Below, one piece after another: positions 35,243 through 44,196 of a DNA stretch of 64,000 bases. The position numbers were made by a program, and so were the translations under genes. Within the stretch, counting starts at the first letter, position 1. Every line of letters begins with the position of its first letter. The DNA lies in the NCBI RefSeq assembly GCF_014192105.1, contig NZ_JACHXK010000004.1, positions 1-64,000 of the forward strand, in the 5' to 3' direction. Origin of the DNA: Paenibacillus phyllosphaerae (GTDB lineage: Bacteria; Bacillota; Bacilli; Paenibacillales; Paenibacillaceae). A model generated the notes under the pieces. That model saw only the letters and a program-made list of their open reading frames with translations, made no database searches and had not been told where the DNA came from.

Positions 35243-35500
35243 TTAATCGATTTGTTTCAGAACTTTCTCCACGGCCGTCAATCGCGTCCGGACATCCGTT
35301 AGCGCTGCGTCGATGGAAGTAAGCGCGGCGGCTGCCTCCGTCTGTGAGGCAACGGCTTTCTCCGCGATCTGGCGATAGGCTTCATCATTGGCGGAACGGT
35401 ACTTGGCCTGTTGCACGGCCGAGAAATACCGCATGCCGAAGATGATTAGAATCGTTGCAAGCGGCAGGCAGATCGTTAGAAGATACACTTTTTCGGACAT
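35243..35500 (-). CDS. Short membrane-anchored coiled-coil protein
   Basis: An 85-aa protein: one transmembrane helix (residues 5-26) and a Glu/Ala/Leu coiled coil (residues 35-85, IAEKAVASQTEAAAAL ... RLTAVEKVLKQ) facing the cytoplasm or outside. It lies 10 bp after the ArsR regulator and 64 bp before the membrane protein, so it could organise that partner. No family name. Confidence 0.7.
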   Translation of the reverse strand: MSEKVYLLTICLPLATILIIFGMRYFSAVQQAKYRSANDEAYRQIAEKAVASQTEAAAALTSIDAALTDVRTRLTAVEKVLKQID

Positions 35501-35510
35501 GATTACCTCT

Positions 35511-35843
35511 CTACTTGTCAGGATTGGTAGTCAGCGACTTCGCCGCTTCGGCGATAAGCGATGGCGTTAGTTCGAAGCCAAAGTCGGTGACTTCAAAAAA
35601 ATTAAGGGCTTTGCCGTCGTGGGAGAGCTCGAGCTGGCTGGTGACGAGGCCTGCTTCTGCTAGCTTCTGCAGGTGCAGGTGCAATAATGGACGACTGATG
35701 CCAAGCTCGCGCGAGAGTTGACTGACATAATTGCGCCCACCGGATGTCAGCGCGGCAATGATTCGCAGCCTATGAGGATTAGATAGCGCCGCCAATATTG
35801 CCAATAACTGATCTCCGTTGCTAGATACGTGTTCATGTTTCAT
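35511..35843 (-). CDS. ArsR-family transcriptional regulator
   Basis: A 110-aa winged-helix repressor: SNPHRLRIIAALTSGGRNYVSQLSRELGISRPLLHLHLQKLAEAGLVTSQLEL, with recognition helix RPLLHLHLQKL. There is no metal-type Cys pair, so the inducer is not obviously a metal. It leads a three-gene operon with a coiled-coil protein and a four-helix membrane protein and very likely represses it through the palindrome in the promoter. Confidence 0.85.
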   Translation of the reverse strand: MKHEHVSSNGDQLLAILAALSNPHRLRIIAALTSGGRNYVSQLSRELGISRPLLHLHLQKLAEAGLVTSQLELSHDGKALNFFEVTDFGFELTPSLIAEAAKSLTTNPDK

Positions 35844-35849
35844 GTGTAA

Positions 35850-35878
35850 ACAATAACTTACAGGTGTAAGTACGTCAA
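35850..35878 (-). promoter_or_regulatory. Promoter with ArsR-type operator between -35 and -10
   Basis: TTGACG (35873-35878), a 17-bp spacer and TATTGT (35850-35855) on the minus strand. The spacer is filled by a perfect palindrome, ACTTACA-GG-TGTAAGT (35856-35871), a classic position for repression by the downstream ArsR protein. Confidence 0.7.
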
Positions 35879-35910
35879 TAGATTTGTGGTCGATTTTCCC
35901 AGAAAAATAA

Positions 35911-35939
35911 GCCGGACAAAGCGTCAGCTCTGCCCGGCC
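35911..35939 (-). terminator. Terminator of the rhodanese gene
   Basis: GCCGGACAAAGC against GCTCTGCCCGGC (10 of 12 bp pair) with TTATTTTT following on the minus strand, about 45 bp past the stop. Confidence 0.65.
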
Positions 35940-35984
35940 TCATCACAGTCGAGGTTATAGGAAGTTCAACTTGGCTCAGTTCCC

Positions 35985-36422
35985 CTATCCGACAAGAGGA
36001 GCTTCATTCACCTTGGCGCCTTCCACGTCATAGCCTTCGCGGCGCCAATACTCGATCCCGCCGAGCATCTCCTTCACTTGGAAGCCAAGCGCGGACAGCT
36101 TGGCGGACGCTTTGGTCGCTCCGTTACAAGCAGGTCCCCAGCAATAAGCGACAATCATTTTATCTTTAGGCCATGAAGCCGTCACGAGCGCATCGATCTG
36201 GTTAGCCGGCAGGTTAATCGCGCCTGTAATATGGCACTCTTCATAAGCTTTGGCGCTCCTTACATCCACCAATACGAAATTGTCGGTACCGTGCTGGCGG
36301 TCGTTGTTCACGTCAGAGGCGTCCGTCTCCATGGCCAACTTAAGCATGTAGAAGCGGTGTATATCCCCCGGCGCGGCAGGTGGCGTCTCCAGGACGAGCG
36401 AGCGTTGTATCTTTTGTTCCAT
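35985..36422 (-). CDS. Rhodanese-like domain protein
   Basis: A 145-aa single-domain rhodanese (sulfurtransferase fold). Typical blocks: FVLVDVRSAKAYEECHITGAINLP near residue 49 and the active-site loop YCWGPACNGATK near residue 93, with a catalytic Cys candidate in the loop. ATG 36422 has GGAGG 8 nt upstream; a longer in-frame start is weaker. The monocistronic gene stands between its own terminator and the ger operon. Confidence 0.87.
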   Translation of the reverse strand: MEQKIQRSLVLETPPAAPGDIHRFYMLKLAMETDASDVNNDRQHGTDNFVLVDVRSAKAYEECHITGAINLPANQIDALVTASWPKDKMIVAYCWGPACNGATKASAKLSALGFQVKEMLGGIEYWRREGYDVEGAKVNEAPLVG

Positions 36423-36645
36423 TACGATTTCCTCCTTATGGATGCCTGTCATCTTGCTGCACTCAATGTAACATAGGGACAGTTCACGGAGTTATCGATC
36501 GTTTTCTATCGGAATCATCAATGTTTTTGATACTTCCATGTTACTGAGCCAACAATGTCCGGACAAAACGGTCAGAATCTCGAATAATTCAGGCAGCTTA
36601 ATGGAAAAATTGAGTAAACCCATACGATAGGAAGTTGTGACCCTA

Positions 36646-37968
36646 ATGCCGCTGCTGCACGAATTGAAGCTTCGATTCGCCTCAGATGACGATATCTTTT
36701 TTCAGCCTGATCATATTCTGCATATCCCCGTCGTGTTCATCGGCCTGACTTCCCTGCTCGACCTCATCCAGACCAAAGAAAGGCTGACGAAGGATGCGTT
36801 CGCGAAACAGGGACTGGCGGCAGATGATGCCGGCTTACTGCGTCAACTCGGGGAATCGATCGATACGGGGGATCTTCGGTCCGCCGTCACGTCCCTGCTC
36901 AGCGGAAAAATGATTGTCTTCCATAAACCGTCGGAAACTTTTATCGCCGTAGAAGCCGCATCGAAGCCATTGACCCGATCGGTCGAAGAGCCGTCGGACG
37001 AAAGCGTCATTCATGGGCCGAGAAGCGCCTTTAACGAAGATATCGATACCAATCTTGGCATGGTGAAGAGGCAGTTGAACTCGGATAAGCTTGCCGTCAA
37101 AAGCTATGCCGTAGGCGCCAATTCCCGCACGCGGATCAATCTTCTCTATCTTGAGAATCAGGTGGAACCCGCATTGCTAACCGCCATTATCGGCCGGTTC
37201 GAATCGAATAAGGAGCTCGACGTATGTAATCTTCAGCAGCTTAGCCGTATGCTGGGCTTACCTTCTTGGGCAGCCATCTCCCCTTACATCCGGACGGAGC
37301 TCCCGCAGGATACGGTTCATTACTTGATGCGCGGGAAGGCCGTTCTACTGCTAGACCGGTTCCCCTGCGCCTTGGTGCTGCCGAACGATCTGTGGAGCAT
37401 GCTGGCGGTTCAGAACGATCTCAACTACCCGCGATTGTTCACGTTGTCGTTCCGGTTGCTCCGGCTAGCCGGCGTACTCTGCCATATTCTTGCGCCAGGT
37501 TTATATGTGGCGGTCGTATCCGTGAATCCGGAGATCCTGCGCATCGAGATGGCGCTGACCGTAGCCCAGAGCCGCCTCGGCGTCCCTTACCCGGCGTTAG
37601 TGGAGACCTTAATCTTGCTCTTCGTGCTCGAGATGGTCATGGAAGCGAGCGTGCGCCTGCCCAAGAGCATCGGGCCGACTATTACGATGGTCGGGGGCAT
37701 CATTCTCGGTCAAGCGGTCGTCTCGGCTAAGCTCGTAAGCAATCTGCTTATTATCATCCTTGCCGCCGCCACGATCGCCAACTTCACCATCAGCGGATTC
37801 GTCAATTCGATCTCCATCCGATTATTCAAGTATGTCATTCTGCTCTTGGCGGCTTTCTACGGCATTCTGGGTCTGTTATCCGGAATGGTGCTGGTGTGCG
37901 CCTATGTGTCGAGCGTAACGACTTTCGGCATTCCTTATGCTCAGCTTGCCAGAAAATCACGAGGATGA
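36646..37968 (+). CDS. gerA: Spore germinant receptor subunit, GerA family
   Basis: The A subunit of a germinant receptor in the spore inner membrane. The 440-aa protein has the GerA domain: an N-terminal soluble part with FHKPSETF and RGPRSAFNEDIDTNLGMVKRQL-like blocks, and four to five C-terminal helices (LYVAVVSVNPEIL ... GPTITMVGGIILGQAVVSA). It is somewhat shorter than the usual 480-530 aa, mainly at the C-terminus. Starts: ATG 36646 (AGGAAG 11 nt upstream) or GTG 36637 (2 nt). It leads gerA-gerB-gerC. Confidence 0.88.
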   Translation: MPLLHELKLRFASDDDIFFQPDHILHIPVVFIGLTSLLDLIQTKERLTKDAFAKQGLAADDAGLLRQLGESIDTGDLRSAVTSLLSGKMIVFHKPSETFIAVEAASKPLTRSVEEPSDESVIHGPRSAFNEDIDTNLGMVKRQLNSDKLAVKSYAVGANSRTRINLLYLENQVEPALLTAIIGRFESNKELDVCNLQQLSRMLGLPSWAAISPYIRTELPQDTVHYLMRGKAVLLLDRFPCALVLPNDLWSMLAVQNDLNYPRLFTLSFRLLRLAGVLCHILAPGLYVAVVSVNPEILRIEMALTVAQSRLGVPYPALVETLILLFVLEMVMEASVRLPKSIGPTITMVGGIILGQAVVSAKLVSNLLIIILAAATIANFTISGFVNSISIRLFKYVILLLAAFYGILGLLSGMVLVCAYVSSVTTFGIPYAQLARKSRG

Positions 37969-37973
37969 TCGCG

Positions 37974-39053
37974 ATGGACAAAACGTTACAGGTTATCGTC
38001 ATGTGCATCGTCACCCATCTGGGGCTCATGTTCTTTTTGTTCCCGTCAGACGTAATGGAGACGGTCGACGTCGGACATTGGCTCCCTATTCTGGTCGGCT
38101 ATTTGCTGCATTTTGCCTTTGTTGCCTTGTATACGAAGGGACTGGCCTATTATGACCGGCACGATCTCATCGACATCTTCCTGACAGGCGGCCGAACGAT
38201 AGCGGTTCTTCTTCTGCTGCCGCTCGCGGTCTATTTCATCATGGTCAATATCATTACGGTCCGGGCCTATTCCGAAATCATCACGATCGTGTTCTTGTCC
38301 AACACGCCGTTGTGGGCGATTATGGCCTTGCTGCTCACGATTCCGACGTACATCGCCATGACGGGCATTGAATCCATTTTTCGCACGGGAATGCTGCTGG
38401 CCATCTTGTTCCTGCCGATCGTCTTGTTCGTGATCTGCGTGTCGTTCCACAACACGGACTGGCATTACCTGTTCCCGCTCCTGGAGAGGGACTCCTTCAA
38501 CTTCATAACCGAGCGTCCTTTCCTGAAAAGCCTGTTCATCTTCACCGGCAGCTTCTTGTTCCTTGGCTTCGTCAGGCCGACCGTAACCTACAACAGAAGA
38601 AGGATTCTGATCGCTAGCTGGATCCTGCTGCCGCTCGTCCTGCTCTCCGTCTACATCCCCTTGCTCACCTTCGGCCAGGATACGGCTTCCATGCTGCAGT
38701 TCCCGTTCATTCTGGCCGTCGATACGATCGATATCACATGGCTTATGTTTGACCGGATCACCGGCTTCTTCCTGCTGGGGATGGTCACCTTCGTCATGTT
38801 GTTCGTCGGGCTGGTCATGTGGGCGACGAATCGGCTTATCCACCGCTGCATGCCACGGGTCCGTCCGGAATGGATTACCCTCATGCTCGGGATGGTCATA
38901 TTCGCCGCCAGCCTGTTCGTCCGAGACTGGGGATCCGTTCATCGGTTATTCTGGTGGAATTCGATATTCCGGATCTATGCCTTTTCGGTGATCCCCCTTG
39001 CCACCTATCTATTCGGCGTCATGAAGGCCAGGAAGCTGCAGGTGTCTCCATGA
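37974..39053 (+). CDS. gerB: Spore germinant receptor subunit, GerB permease family
   Basis: A 359-aa ten-helix transporter-like subunit of the APC superfamily (GerAB family, which binds germinants). ATG 37974 follows GAGG, which overlaps the gerA stop, so the genes are coupled. The long upstream in-frame extension lies inside gerA. The helices are full of Phe and Leu (MFFLFPSDVMETVD ... HWLPILVGYLLHF). The stop overlaps the gerC start. Confidence 0.87.
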   Translation: MDKTLQVIVMCIVTHLGLMFFLFPSDVMETVDVGHWLPILVGYLLHFAFVALYTKGLAYYDRHDLIDIFLTGGRTIAVLLLLPLAVYFIMVNIITVRAYSEIITIVFLSNTPLWAIMALLLTIPTYIAMTGIESIFRTGMLLAILFLPIVLFVICVSFHNTDWHYLFPLLERDSFNFITERPFLKSLFIFTGSFLFLGFVRPTVTYNRRRILIASWILLPLVLLSVYIPLLTFGQDTASMLQFPFILAVDTIDITWLMFDRITGFFLLGMVTFVMLFVGLVMWATNRLIHRCMPRVRPEWITLMLGMVIFAASLFVRDWGSVHRLFWWNSIFRIYAFSVIPLATYLFGVMKARKLQVSP

Positions 39054-40129
39054 TCAAGGTTATGCGAAGACTGTGCCGCATCCTATTGCTTCTGGCGGCG
39101 GTTCCGCTGCTGCATGGCTGCTGGGACAATAAAGATATTAATCATCGGTCGCTTCCGCTAGTGATGGGGATTGCCAAGCAGCAAGACAAATATCGGATCT
39201 ACTTGCAAATTCCGAGCAGCGATCCGCAGAATCCGCAAATGAAAGTCGTCGCCGAGAGCGGCCGCACCGTTACGGAAGCCGTCGACCGGATCAGCATGAA
39301 TATGGAGAGCCAAGTGGATCTGTTGCACCTGAAGGTGATCCTGGTCGAGAAGCATTTCGCGCAGGAAGGGATGGCAGATATCATTGAAGGTTTTATTCGC
39401 GCCCGCGATATATCACCGAAAGCCAAGCTCGTGATTTGCAACGAGAGTCTGGAGCGTTTTTTCGAGAACATGAAAACCGCCATCGCCGGCAACCAGACCA
39501 TCCTGTGCGATTTCTTCGATAAGAACGCCGGTTGGAATCCCTCCATCGCGCAGACGCATATCTGGGAAACGTTCCGCAGTATTCATTCTTACACGCGGGA
39601 TGTCATCGCGCCGATCATCCAGACAGGCAAAGACACCATCATCGAGAACGTCGGCTCAGCCATCATCAAGAACGGGAAGATGGTCGATCGGATCAATCCG
39701 AACGAAACGCTGCTCTACTATGCGTTCAAAGGAGCGAGCACGCAAGGGAAGATCGAGGTGCTCGATCATGCCAGCGTCCTGATCGTGAACAACACCGTGT
39801 CGCATCACGGCAAGATCGTGAATAGCAAACCTCTCCTGCGAAGCACGATCCGTCTGAAAGTGTCCGTTCTGGAGACAAGGGGCGATCCGACGATGGCCTC
39901 GATTCGGCAGGAGCTCGAGGAGATAGAGGCGAAGCGCTTCGCCAAGCTGTTCAAGAAGATGCAGCTCAAGGAAGCGGATATCCTCGGGGTCGGCCAATAC
40001 TTCCGAACGGACCTGTCCCGCAGCGAGCTCTCCCATTGGAGGAGCGTGTATTTGCCCAAGGCGGAGCTGCAGCTCACGATTAAGGCCATCATCCAGAACA
40101 ACGGGAACCTTAAGACGACTGGCATGTAG
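39050..40129 (+). CDS. gerC: Spore germinant receptor lipoprotein, GerC family
   Basis: A 359-aa lipoprotein on the outer face of the spore inner membrane. The signal (MIKVMRRLCRILLLLAAVPLLHGC) ends in lipobox LHGC followed by the family WDNKDINHR block. GerC-like blocks follow (LPLVMGIAKQQDKYRIYLQIPSS ... VDLLHLKVILVEKHFA). ATG 39050 overlaps the gerB stop in an ATGA; a CAGGTG site is upstream. The C-terminus TTGM is short, as usual. Confidence 0.88.
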   Translation: MIKVMRRLCRILLLLAAVPLLHGCWDNKDINHRSLPLVMGIAKQQDKYRIYLQIPSSDPQNPQMKVVAESGRTVTEAVDRISMNMESQVDLLHLKVILVEKHFAQEGMADIIEGFIRARDISPKAKLVICNESLERFFENMKTAIAGNQTILCDFFDKNAGWNPSIAQTHIWETFRSIHSYTRDVIAPIIQTGKDTIIENVGSAIIKNGKMVDRINPNETLLYYAFKGASTQGKIEVLDHASVLIVNNTVSHHGKIVNSKPLLRSTIRLKVSVLETRGDPTMASIRQELEEIEAKRFAKLFKKMQLKEADILGVGQYFRTDLSRSELSHWRSVYLPKAELQLTIKAIIQNNGNLKTTGM

Positions 40130-40138
40130 ACGCAGAAA

Positions 40139-40180
40139 AAGCATCGGACCGACCTTACGTACAAGGTCGGTCCGATGCTT
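40139..40180. terminator. Bidirectional terminator between gerC and lysR
   Basis: A perfect 18-bp stem (AAGCATCGGACCGACCTT) with a 6-nt loop and A/T runs on both sides, between convergent genes. Confidence 0.85.
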
Positions 40181-40182
40181 CT

Positions 40183-41058
40183 TTATGTGGCCCCGGTAAT
40201 CAGCTGCCGGAAGCCCTGAAGGGCATGGGACCTCCATTTCTTCTTCGCCACGATCAGCTGCGTATAGAAGCGGCAAGCCGGGTCGTTGAACTTGGCTGCG
40301 GCAAGTTTTCCCTGGGCAAGCTCGGATTGAACGACGATCCTCGGTAATAGCGCAATGCCGAGTCCGTAGATGACGCTTTGCTTGATCGCCTCCAGATTGC
40401 CGAATTCATAGGTCAGCATGTAGTTGATCTGCTGCCGTTTCAGTTCGCGGAGCAGCATCGCCCGATACGTGCAGCCATCCTCGGTTAGAATGAGCGATTC
40501 TTCGGCGAGTTCCTCCACCGTCACTTCCTCCATCCCGCTGATGCGATGGCCGGGCGGCGCAATGATGATCAACTCTTCTTCCCGAATCCGGATCACATCC
40601 AACTCCGGATCGTCGAAAGCCGTATCGAGGATGATCCCGACGTCGAGCGCACCATCCTTGACCGCTTCGATGATAGCAGGCTCGTTCCCTGGCTGAATGA
40701 GTACCTTCATGTCCGGAAATAGTTGCCGATACCGCTGGATATACGGCGGCAAATAATACGCGGCCATCGTCTCGATCGTACCGATCGACAGCGTCCCTTT
40801 CGACTGCGAGGCGACCGCTTCCCTGGACTCGTCGTGCAGCTTGATGATGTCATTCGCGTAATGGAGCAGGGCTTCTCCCGCAACCGTCAGCCTCATCCGT
40901 CGCCCGAACCGCTCGACGAGCACGGCTCCGTACGCGTCCTCCAGCTTCTGAATCTGCGTGGTGACGCTGGATTGGGCATAACCGAGCTGTTCCGCAGCCC
41001 GTGTGAAGCTACCAGATTTGGCTACTTCGCGGAATGTCCTTAAGTAAGTAAGCTCCAT
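40183..41058 (-). CDS. LysR-family transcriptional regulator
   Basis: A 291-aa regulator. The N-terminal winged helix is typical (MELTYLRTFREVAKSGSFTRAAEQLGYAQSSVTTQIQKLEDAYGAVLVERFGRRM), and residues 90-290 form the inducer-binding domain. It lies 15 bp downstream of the gltX gene on the same strand, so it may be co-transcribed with it under the T-box. Its targets cannot be deduced. Confidence 0.88.
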   Translation of the reverse strand: MELTYLRTFREVAKSGSFTRAAEQLGYAQSSVTTQIQKLEDAYGAVLVERFGRRMRLTVAGEALLHYANDIIKLHDESREAVASQSKGTLSIGTIETMAAYYLPPYIQRYRQLFPDMKVLIQPGNEPAIIEAVKDGALDVGIILDTAFDDPELDVIRIREEELIIIAPPGHRISGMEEVTVEELAEESLILTEDGCTYRAMLLRELKRQQINYMLTYEFGNLEAIKQSVIYGLGIALLPRIVVQSELAQGKLAAAKFNDPACRFYTQLIVAKKKWRSHALQGFRQLITGAT

Positions 41059-41073
41059 CTTGTTGTCTCCTCT

Positions 41074-42740
41074 CTAGAATGCCGCCAGCCTGCGCGCTAT
41101 CCGCTCTCTTCCCATAATCTGCAGCATATCGTACAGGTCTGGCGTATGAACCTTCCCGGTCAGCGCAACCCGCAGTACGGCCGCGACATCCCCGACATGG
41201 CCGCGATAGGCGTCCGGCTGTTTCTTATACTGCTTCATCTCGGCCGCATATCCGCGCGCGGCTGCTAGCGCCTTGATTTTGCCGAACCAGGTGTCCCGAT
41301 CATCTGCAGCGTCGAAGTCATGCAGGAAGTCGTGCACAAGCGCTCTAGCTTCAGCCGCCGGAACATGCGCCGGAAGCAACTCTGCCATTGCCGTAGTCGG
41401 CACGAACAGCTCATCGAACAAGTACCCGTAACCAGGCTTGAAATCCGACCACGTCTTCACGTCCTTGCGCGGCTTGCCGCTGGCGCGGCCCAAATTCAGA
41501 ATGCTTATCGCATAGTTGTCCTGCTCCGCGAGCAGGGATGCCAACGGTTGGTCATACTGCGCGGCCCAAGCGGTCAGCTGGTCTAACGCTTCCCTGGCCT
41601 CCATGCGAGCAATGACGTCCTTGCTGATGTCGTTTAGCTTATTCAGATCGAATAATGCTCCGCTGACGCTCATTTTGCGAATATCGATCGGGAAGCTGCT
41701 GTAAAGCTCGTTCGGCTGCGCAATTCGCCACCCGTCGAAGCCGGCGTTGATCAAAGTCATGAAATATTCGCGTATCGCCTCGCTCGGATAGCCGGCCAGC
41801 TGATAGTAGCTAGCCGCCGCATCCGGGTCCTTGCGCTTGCTGAATTTGCGCTTCGATTGGCCGTCCATTTTCATGATCGGGGCGATATGGCCATACGCCG
41901 GCTTCGGAAATCCAAGCACTTCGAACAGCTGATGGTGAATCGGCACGGAAGATAGCCATTCGTCTCCGCGGATAACATGCGTCGTGCCCATCAGATAGTC
42001 GTCGATGACGTGGGCAAAATGGTATGTCGGGATCCCGTCGGACTTCATGATGACGACATCCTGCTCGTTCTCCGGCATATGGATCTCGCCCTTAACCAAG
42101 TCGGTATACGCGCATTGCCTTCCAGCTTGGCCCGGCGATTGGAAGCGGATCACATAGGGTCTGCCTTGATCAAGCGCTTCGTTCACTTGGTCAAGCGGCA
42201 TCCGACGATGAATCGCCCACTTCCCGTAGTAGCCGGTGTTCACGCCTTGCTCCTGCTGCCGATCCCGAATCCGCTGCAGTTCCTCGGCGTCGCAGAAACA
42301 GGGATAAGCAAGCCCTCTTGCAACCAGATCTTTAATGAACGTCTGATAGATCGCTACCCGCTTGCTTTGCGTGTAAGGACCGTAAGCGCCAATCTCTTCC
42401 TCAGGCGAGGAGGGACCTTCGTCGATGACGATTCCGAATTCGCGCATCGTGCGCAGCATATCCGCAAGGCTGCCCTCCACCTCGCGTTTCTTATCGGTAT
42501 CCTCGATGCGCAGGTAGAATACGCCGCCGCTCTGATGCGCCAGCCGTTCGGAGATAAAGGTCGCATACAAGGAGCCGATCGTCACGAATCCCGTCGGGCT
42601 TGGCGCGAAACGCGTGACGCAAGCGCCGCTCTGCAAGCTGCGCTCTGCAAGCTGCGCGGCGGATATTGATGAACCAGCTCATCGGGCGTGCTCGTAATGC
42701 GGGGGAACAATCTGTCAGCTAGCTCAATCCAATCTTTCAT
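41074..42740 (-). CDS. gltX: Glutamyl-tRNA synthetase-like protein, 5' end frameshifted by a 14-bp duplication
   Basis: Class Ic synthetase that charges tRNA-Glu. The catalytic part is complete: FAPSPTGFVTIGSL (HIGH-type block with Thr where His is usual), IEDTDKKREVEG, and KFSKRKDP as the KMSKS-type loop. The natural start is ATG 42740 (MKDWIELADRLFPR). A perfect 14-bp tandem duplication (CTCTGCAAGCTGCG at 42629-42642 and 42643-42656) breaks the frame after SLQS; deleting one copy restores SLQSGACVTRFAPSPTG. The intact part runs from about 42636. The long type with this N-terminus resembles extra GltX copies of Firmicutes, so a second gltX elsewhere is likely. A T-box leader precedes the gene. 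Confidence 0.85.
42627..42656. repeat. 14-bp perfect tandem duplication in gltX
   Basis: Two exact copies of a 14-mer lie head to tail within the coding region. Because 14 is not a multiple of 3, one copy keeps the frame and two break it, which could also act as a slippage switch. Confidence 0.9.
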
Positions 42741-42790
42741 ACTTCCTCATCCTCTCTCGTCGTAATGGGGCCATGCATCACTTGGAATAC

Positions 42791-43056
42791 AAAAAAACCT
42801 TTCGTCCTCCAAAAGGACGAAAGGTTAACTTCCGTGGTACCACCTTCATTGATTGCCGCAGCAATCCGCTTGTGAGCGCCGCGTTCGGCGCTTCCTCGTT
42901 AACGGGAGAACCCGGCAGATGTACTCGAACCTTTCCATCTGCTGCTCCAAGGCTTCCTTCATGAATCCCCGCTGCCCATGTTCCACCTTCATGAGCTCTC
43001 TGGAAGCGGGGTTGTTCATTACTCTTCCTTCTCATCGCACCTGTCATCTTTAATTG
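42791..43056 (-). promoter_or_regulatory. T-box riboswitch leader of gltX
   Basis: The leader holds the T-box motif GGTGGTACCACGG (42832-42844 region), the alternative terminator stem AACCTTTCGTCCT/AGGACGAAAGGTT (42796-42826) and a run of seven Ts (42791-42797). Upstream is a stem I-like region with an AGAGAG element and a GAA triplet (about 42958-42960) that is a plausible glutamate specifier. It would let uncharged tRNA-Glu prevent termination. Confidence 0.85.
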
Positions 43057-43062
43057 AGGAAG

Positions 43063-43092
43063 ATGTTAGCACGAATAGCTGGAGCGCGTCAA
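43063..43092 (-). promoter_or_regulatory. Sigma-A promoter of the T-box/gltX transcript
   Basis: TTGACG (43087-43092), an 18-bp spacer and TAACAT (43063-43068) on the minus strand, about 10 bp before the T-box region. Confidence 0.5.
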
Positions 43093-43215
43093 ATTTCTTT
43101 TTGCACGCGATGGGAAGGCCCCTACCATCCCAGACTCTTCCTTCCTGCCTGGAATTGCCCTAGAATGAGAGATATTACACGACGCGTACGAATTATTGGA
43201 AGAGGTGAAATCACC

Positions 43216-43905
43216 ATGATTGAAATTATAGTCATCCCCCCCGCCTCGTTATCGACGGCTGATGACGCTGCTTGGGTTGAGCTTATCCTCGACGAACAAG
43301 AGCGCCGCACCTATTATGCCTATAGGCCTGAGCAGAAGCGGCGGGAATTTCTTGCCGGCCGCATGCTGATCAAGCTCACATTAAGCAACAAGTATAGCGT
43401 CTCTCCTCGCAGCATCGAGCTTATTAAGGGACGTTACGGGAAGCCTTCGTATCCGGGCGCGTGGCAGTTCAACCTCTCTCATTCGCAAGGCATGGTCGCC
43501 TGCGCTTTCGCCCGCGATCGGGCCGTCGGCCTGGATATCGAATCTATGGATCCTGCCAATCTTCAGCTTGCCGGCCATATCTGCACCGGGGATGAGTTGA
43601 ATCTCATACGCCGCAACCCGGAGCGGGAAGTACGCACATTCTATGAGCTATGGACACGCAAGGAGGCTGTCATTAAGGCGGCCGGCACCGGTTTCACGCG
43701 AGAGCCCAATCAGATCGAAGTGCCGCTTCAGCCCGTGAGCTGCGCGATGAACGGCTGGACGTACTCCGAACCGACCGAGATCTGGCCCTCCGTGCTCATG
43801 TCCTGCGTAGCGGAACAGCAAGATCATGGCGAACCGGAGATATCCGTTTTTACGATGGAGTGGGAACAATTGCAAGCAGATTTGAGGCTAGCCATAGGAA
43901 ATTGA
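43216..43905 (+). CDS. sfp: 4'-phosphopantetheinyl transferase, Sfp type
   Basis: Transfers phosphopantetheine from CoA to carrier domains of nonribosomal peptide or fatty acid synthases. The 229-aa product has the Sfp motifs: GRYGKPSYPG, FNLSHSQGMVACAFA, VGLDIES and FYELWTRKEAVIKAAGTGF (WxxKEA). ATG 43216 follows AGAGGTG by 8 nt; an in-frame ATG 162 nt upstream is a less likely start. No synthetase gene lies in the window. It diverges from the gltX T-box. Confidence 0.88.
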   Translation: MIEIIVIPPASLSTADDAAWVELILDEQERRTYYAYRPEQKRREFLAGRMLIKLTLSNKYSVSPRSIELIKGRYGKPSYPGAWQFNLSHSQGMVACAFARDRAVGLDIESMDPANLQLAGHICTGDELNLIRRNPEREVRTFYELWTRKEAVIKAAGTGFTREPNQIEVPLQPVSCAMNGWTYSEPTEIWPSVLMSCVAEQQDHGEPEISVFTMEWEQLQADLRLAIGN

Positions 43906-44196
43906 CGCATTGACGAACAAGCGCAACTGGTACATGCGTATTCGTTTCTCGCCTAGTCCCGGTTGTGACTTGTCGGCGTGCGCGCTGGAATCCAAACGAA
44001 ATTCTCCCTCGATCATACGATTTTCCACTGGAGCGCCGCCGCGAATTGATCAACAATTAAGAAAGGGACAGCATCAACCCGCCCAATAAAGAGAATGATC
44101 TGGAGGTGAATAATACCTGCCCCGCTTCGACGAACAGTTGCATACCCGATGGAACGGCACATGCTTCATTCCAGTTTTGTAGAGGAGGTATTCGTT

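Noticed and set aside
36621-36627. CATACGA as a sigma-G -10 for the ger operon
   Set aside because: The predicted start would fall on the ribosome-binding site, so the transcript could not be translated normally.
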